DNA of 8,279 nt, taken from NCBI GenBank assembly GCA_903934745.1, contig CAIZOZ010000439.1:1-8279 (forward strand). Direction: 5' to 3'. Numbering within the stretch: the first letter of the stretch is position 1; each line of letters starts with the position of its first letter. The translations under genes and the position numbers were made by a program. This document shows, in pieces, positions 6,817 through 8,279 of the stretch. The notes under the pieces are model-generated. The model saw nothing but the letters and a program-made list of their open reading frames with translations, ran no database searches and was not told the DNA's origin. Origin of the DNA: an uncultured cyanobacterium. GTDB lineage: Bacteria; Cyanobacteriota; Cyanobacteriia; PCC-6307; Cyanobiaceae.

Positions 6817-7734
6817 GTGACCTCCACCCGTCTGGCCGATCGCCTCAACAGCCGCCGTCGCAATGAGCCTGGCCGCCGCTGGGTGCGGATCGTGATGGCT
6901 GTGCTCGCCACCATCGGCGCCCTCGATACCGGCTCGATCACCCTCAAGCGTTGGGGGCTGCTGGGTCCGCTGCTCTGCCCCGGCGGTGGCGGCGATTGCG
7001 ACAAGGTGCTCAACAGCGCCTGGGGTTCGCTGTTCGGTCAGCCCCTGTCGCTGTTCGGCTGTCTGGCCTATCTGGCGGTGCTGGCTCTGGCCCTGGTGCC
7101 TCTGGTGTTCAAGGGCGAGAGCCGCAGCGTTCTGAACGAGCGCAGCTGGTGGGGGCTGTTTCTGGTCAGTACCGGCATGGCGGTGTTCAGCCTGCTGCTG
7201 ATGGGCCTGATGATCTTCCGGATCGAGGCCTTCTGCCCGTTCTGTGTGCTGTCGGCGCTGCTCAGCGTCTCGCTGCTGGTACTCAGTCTGATCGGCAATG
7301 AATGGAGCGACAGGGGGCAACTGATCGTCCGCGGCGTATTGCTGGCGCTGCTGGTCACCGTTCTGGGTCTGGGCTGGTCCACCGCCGTCGGCCGTCCGGC
7401 GGGATCGGTCGGCAAGGGGATGCCGACTCCGGTCACCGCTCCCAGCACCCCCGCCACCCTCGCTCTGGCCGAGCATCTCACCAAGGTGGGCGCCAAGATG
7501 TATAGCGCTTACTGGTGCCCCCACTGCCATGAACAGAAAGAGCTGTTCGGCAAGCAGGCCAACGAGAAACTCATTGTCATTGAATGTGCTCCAGATGGCT
7601 ACAACAGCCAGGCAGCCCTGTGCGCCTCCAAAAAGATCGACGGCTTTCCTTCCTGGGAAATCGATGGCAAGGTTGATTCCGGTGTGAAGTCCCTGGCCAA
7701 GTTGGCCGAGCTGAGTGGCTTCAAGGGAGGCTGA
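6817..7734 (+). CDS. VKOR-thioredoxin fusion, disulfide bond-forming membrane oxidoreductase
   Basis: This is a bacterial homologue of vitamin K epoxide reductase fused to a thioredoxin-like domain; it transfers electrons from thiols in exported proteins to membrane quinone, making disulfides. Seen (305 residues from this start): a basic N terminus, about five transmembrane segments (near 25-44, 77-98, 112-134, 139-160, 169-188), loop cysteines C54 and C61, Ser67, and the active-site pair C140xxC143 (FCPFC). A lumenal or periplasmic thioredoxin-like domain (about 214-305) has C234xxC237 (WCPHC) and an extra pair, C257 and C269. This matches the cysteine order in the known Synechococcus VKOR structure. 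The GTG at 6817 gives MTSTRLADRLNSRRRN, of plausible length before helix 1. In-frame alternatives are GTG 6802, GTG 6781 and TTG 6763; none has a strong Shine-Dalgarno sequence. The gene is divergent from rimO across 91 bp; TATGAA at 6755-6760 is a weak -10 candidate. A hairpin cluster follows the stop. Confidence 0.93.
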   Translation: MTSTRLADRLNSRRRNEPGRRWVRIVMAVLATIGALDTGSITLKRWGLLGPLLCPGGGGDCDKVLNSAWGSLFGQPLSLFGCLAYLAVLALALVPLVFKGESRSVLNERSWWGLFLVSTGMAVFSLLLMGLMIFRIEAFCPFCVLSALLSVSLLVLSLIGNEWSDRGQLIVRGVLLALLVTVLGLGWSTAVGRPAGSVGKGMPTPVTAPSTPATLALAEHLTKVGAKMYSAYWCPHCHEQKELFGKQANEKLIVIECAPDGYNSQAALCASKKIDGFPSWEIDGKVDSGVKSLAKLAELSGFKGG

Positions 7735-7760
7735 TGGCCTGAAGTGGCCCAGGCTTTCTG

Positions 7761-7810
7761 CCCCAGGCACCGCCTGGGCTGCCCACCCCAGGCACCGCCT
7801 GGGCTGCCCA
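7761..7810. repeat. Two perfect 25-bp tandem repeats, each a hairpin
   Basis: The 25-bp unit occurs at 7761-7785 and again, identically and without a gap, at 7786-7810. Each unit contains CCCAGGCACCGCCTGGG, a 7-bp perfect stem around an ACC loop, so either strand could fold into two adjacent hairpins. A related but unpaired fragment, GCCCAGGCT, sits just upstream near 7747-7755. The repeats start 26 bp after the VKOR stop codon. No T-tract follows on either strand, so a Rho-independent terminator is not obvious. Confidence 0.85.
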
Positions 7811-7849
7811 CAGCTGGCTCCGCCGACACCACGGCGGCCCGGCCAGCTG
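7811..7849. terminator. Long compound stem-loop downstream of the VKOR gene
   Basis: An outer stem CAGCTGGC (7811-7818) / GCCAGCTG (7842-7849) encloses an inner stem CCGCCG (7820-7825) / CGGCGG (7832-7837), with an ACACCA loop and an asymmetric internal loop (T against CCCG). The structure is 39 nt long and directly abuts the tandem repeats. It may stabilise 3' ends or stop transcription from VKOR and nadB, which converge here. The missing T-tract leaves the terminator role uncertain; the inverted repeat itself is plain in the sequence. Confidence 0.45.
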
Positions 7850-7934
7850 AGCAGCGCCAGACCGGAGCCGTGCACCAACTCGTTGTCTGGCTCGTCCATG
7901 CATGGGCTGATCGAACCCACAGCTTGATTCAGTT

Positions 7935-7962
7935 CAGTGACTGGAAATCAGTGACTGGACAT
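7935..7962. repeat. 14-bp tandem duplication at the nadB stop codon
   Basis: CAGTGACTGGAAAT (7935-7948) is followed directly by CAGTGACTGGACAT (7949-7962), with one mismatch in 14. The second copy runs one base into the nadB stop codon (7962-7964, TCA on this strand), so on the coding strand the repeats form the start of the nadB 3' untranslated region. It looks like a recent slippage duplication. Confidence 0.7.
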
Positions 7963-8279
7963 CAGCGGCTTGAAACAGGTGCGGTTCGGGGCCTCTGGCC
8001 GCGCTGCTGCAGCGTGTGTCGCTGCCAGAACAGGGCGCTGGCTGGGGCATCGGTGCGGAAATGGCCGCCGCGACTTTCGGTGCGGAACAGGGCCGCTTCG
8101 ATCAGCAAGCCGGCGAGTACCAGCCGCTGGTGCAGATTCGGCAGGCCCAGCAAGGCTTGCCCCTGCGGGGTGGAAAGATCCAGCCGCTCGCCGGGTTCAA
8201 GATCATGGGCGGCCCGAATCAGGGGGCTGTGGCGCAGCTGGGCCAGGTTCAGGGTCACCTCGCGCAGGGCGGGGGCCAG
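7962..8279 (-). CDS. nadB: L-aspartate oxidase NadB, C-terminal part (runs off the right edge)
   Basis: Only the last 105 residues are in the window; the 5' end lies beyond base 8279 and the frame is open to the edge. NadB is an FAD enzyme that oxidises L-aspartate to iminoaspartate, the first step of de novo NAD synthesis, before quinolinate synthase NadA. Seen: the C-terminal helical domain of the fumarate reductase / succinate dehydrogenase flavoprotein family, with LHQRLVLAGLLIEAALFRTESRG ending in the hallmark ESRGGHFRTDAP, followed by FWQRH. The tail after this (LQQRGQRPRTAPVSSR) is short and basic. The apparent internal start at 8258 is a GTG codon within the protein and not the gene start. 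The gene converges on the VKOR-Trx gene across a 227-bp repeat-rich spacer, and its stop codon abuts a 14-bp tandem duplication. The remote possibility of another SDH-type flavoprotein is unlikely given the motif. Confidence 0.85.
   Translation of the reverse strand: MAPALREVTLNLAQLRHSPLIRAAHDLEPGERLDLSTPQGQALLGLPNLHQRLVLAGLLIEAALFRTESRGGHFRTDAPASALFWQRHTLQQRGQRPRTAPVSSR

Noticed and set aside
6726..7013. N-terminal extension of RimO by 96 codons
   Set aside because: The added residues are Arg/Ser/Pro-rich and overlap the divergent VKOR gene; the ATG at 6725 gives the family's normal N terminus.
7761..7810. CRISPR array
   Set aside because: The two repeats are directly adjacent with no spacer between them and there are no cas genes; it is a simple tandem repeat.
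6799..7920. Long minus-strand open frame of 373 codons opposite the VKOR gene
   Set aside because: It is antisense to a clearly coding gene and its product is a low-complexity Gln/His/Gly-rich sequence. It also runs through the hairpin repeats.

Overview
The window looks like chromosomal DNA of a GC-rich picocyanobacterium (Synechococcus/Cyanobium type). The evidence is a 30-codon petL gene (cytochrome b6f subunit VI), a membrane VKOR domain fused to a thioredoxin-like domain in the cyanobacterial arrangement, an L-aspartate oxidase (NadB) tail, and several proteins that resemble conserved picocyanobacterial families (FemAB-like, DUF4346-like, a B12-binding radical SAM enzyme). The DNA is visibly GC-rich, starts include GTG and TTG, and clear Shine-Dalgarno sequences are largely missing. 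The lineage is an inference; no rRNA or other taxonomic marker is present.

Layout, left to right. (1) 13-459 (-) encodes a small secreted protein with four cysteines, divergent across 74 bp from (2) 534-1769 (+), a FemAB/GNAT-like acyltransferase. Its 3' end overlaps (3) 1726-2115 (+), a DUF4346-like protein. (4) 2153-3763 (-) is a 536-residue B12-binding radical SAM enzyme that converges on gene 3. A 280-bp divergent gap then leads to (5) petL at 4044-4136 (+). The last 14 bp of petL overlap, tail to tail, the end of (6) 4123-5352 (-), an MFS permease. The permease starts at a TTG that overlaps by 4 nt the stop of (7) rimO at 5349-6725 (-). Across a 91-bp divergent gap lies (8) the VKOR-thioredoxin fusion at 6817-7734 (+). 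A 227-bp convergent spacer rich in repeats and hairpins separates it from (9) the 3' end of nadB, 7962-8279 (-), which runs off the right edge.

Functional picture. The genes are mostly housekeeping: photosynthetic electron transfer (petL), ribosomal protein S12 modification (rimO), NAD biosynthesis (nadB) and oxidative protein folding (VKOR-Trx). Genes 1, 3 and 4 have unknown substrates or functions. No phage, transposase, CRISPR, toxin-antitoxin or other defence module is visible. I do not see a convincing undescribed multi-gene system. The items most worth checking are the tandem hairpin cluster after the VKOR gene, the antisense tail-to-tail overlap of petL with the permease gene, the radical SAM enzyme of unknown substrate and the secreted tetracysteine protein.
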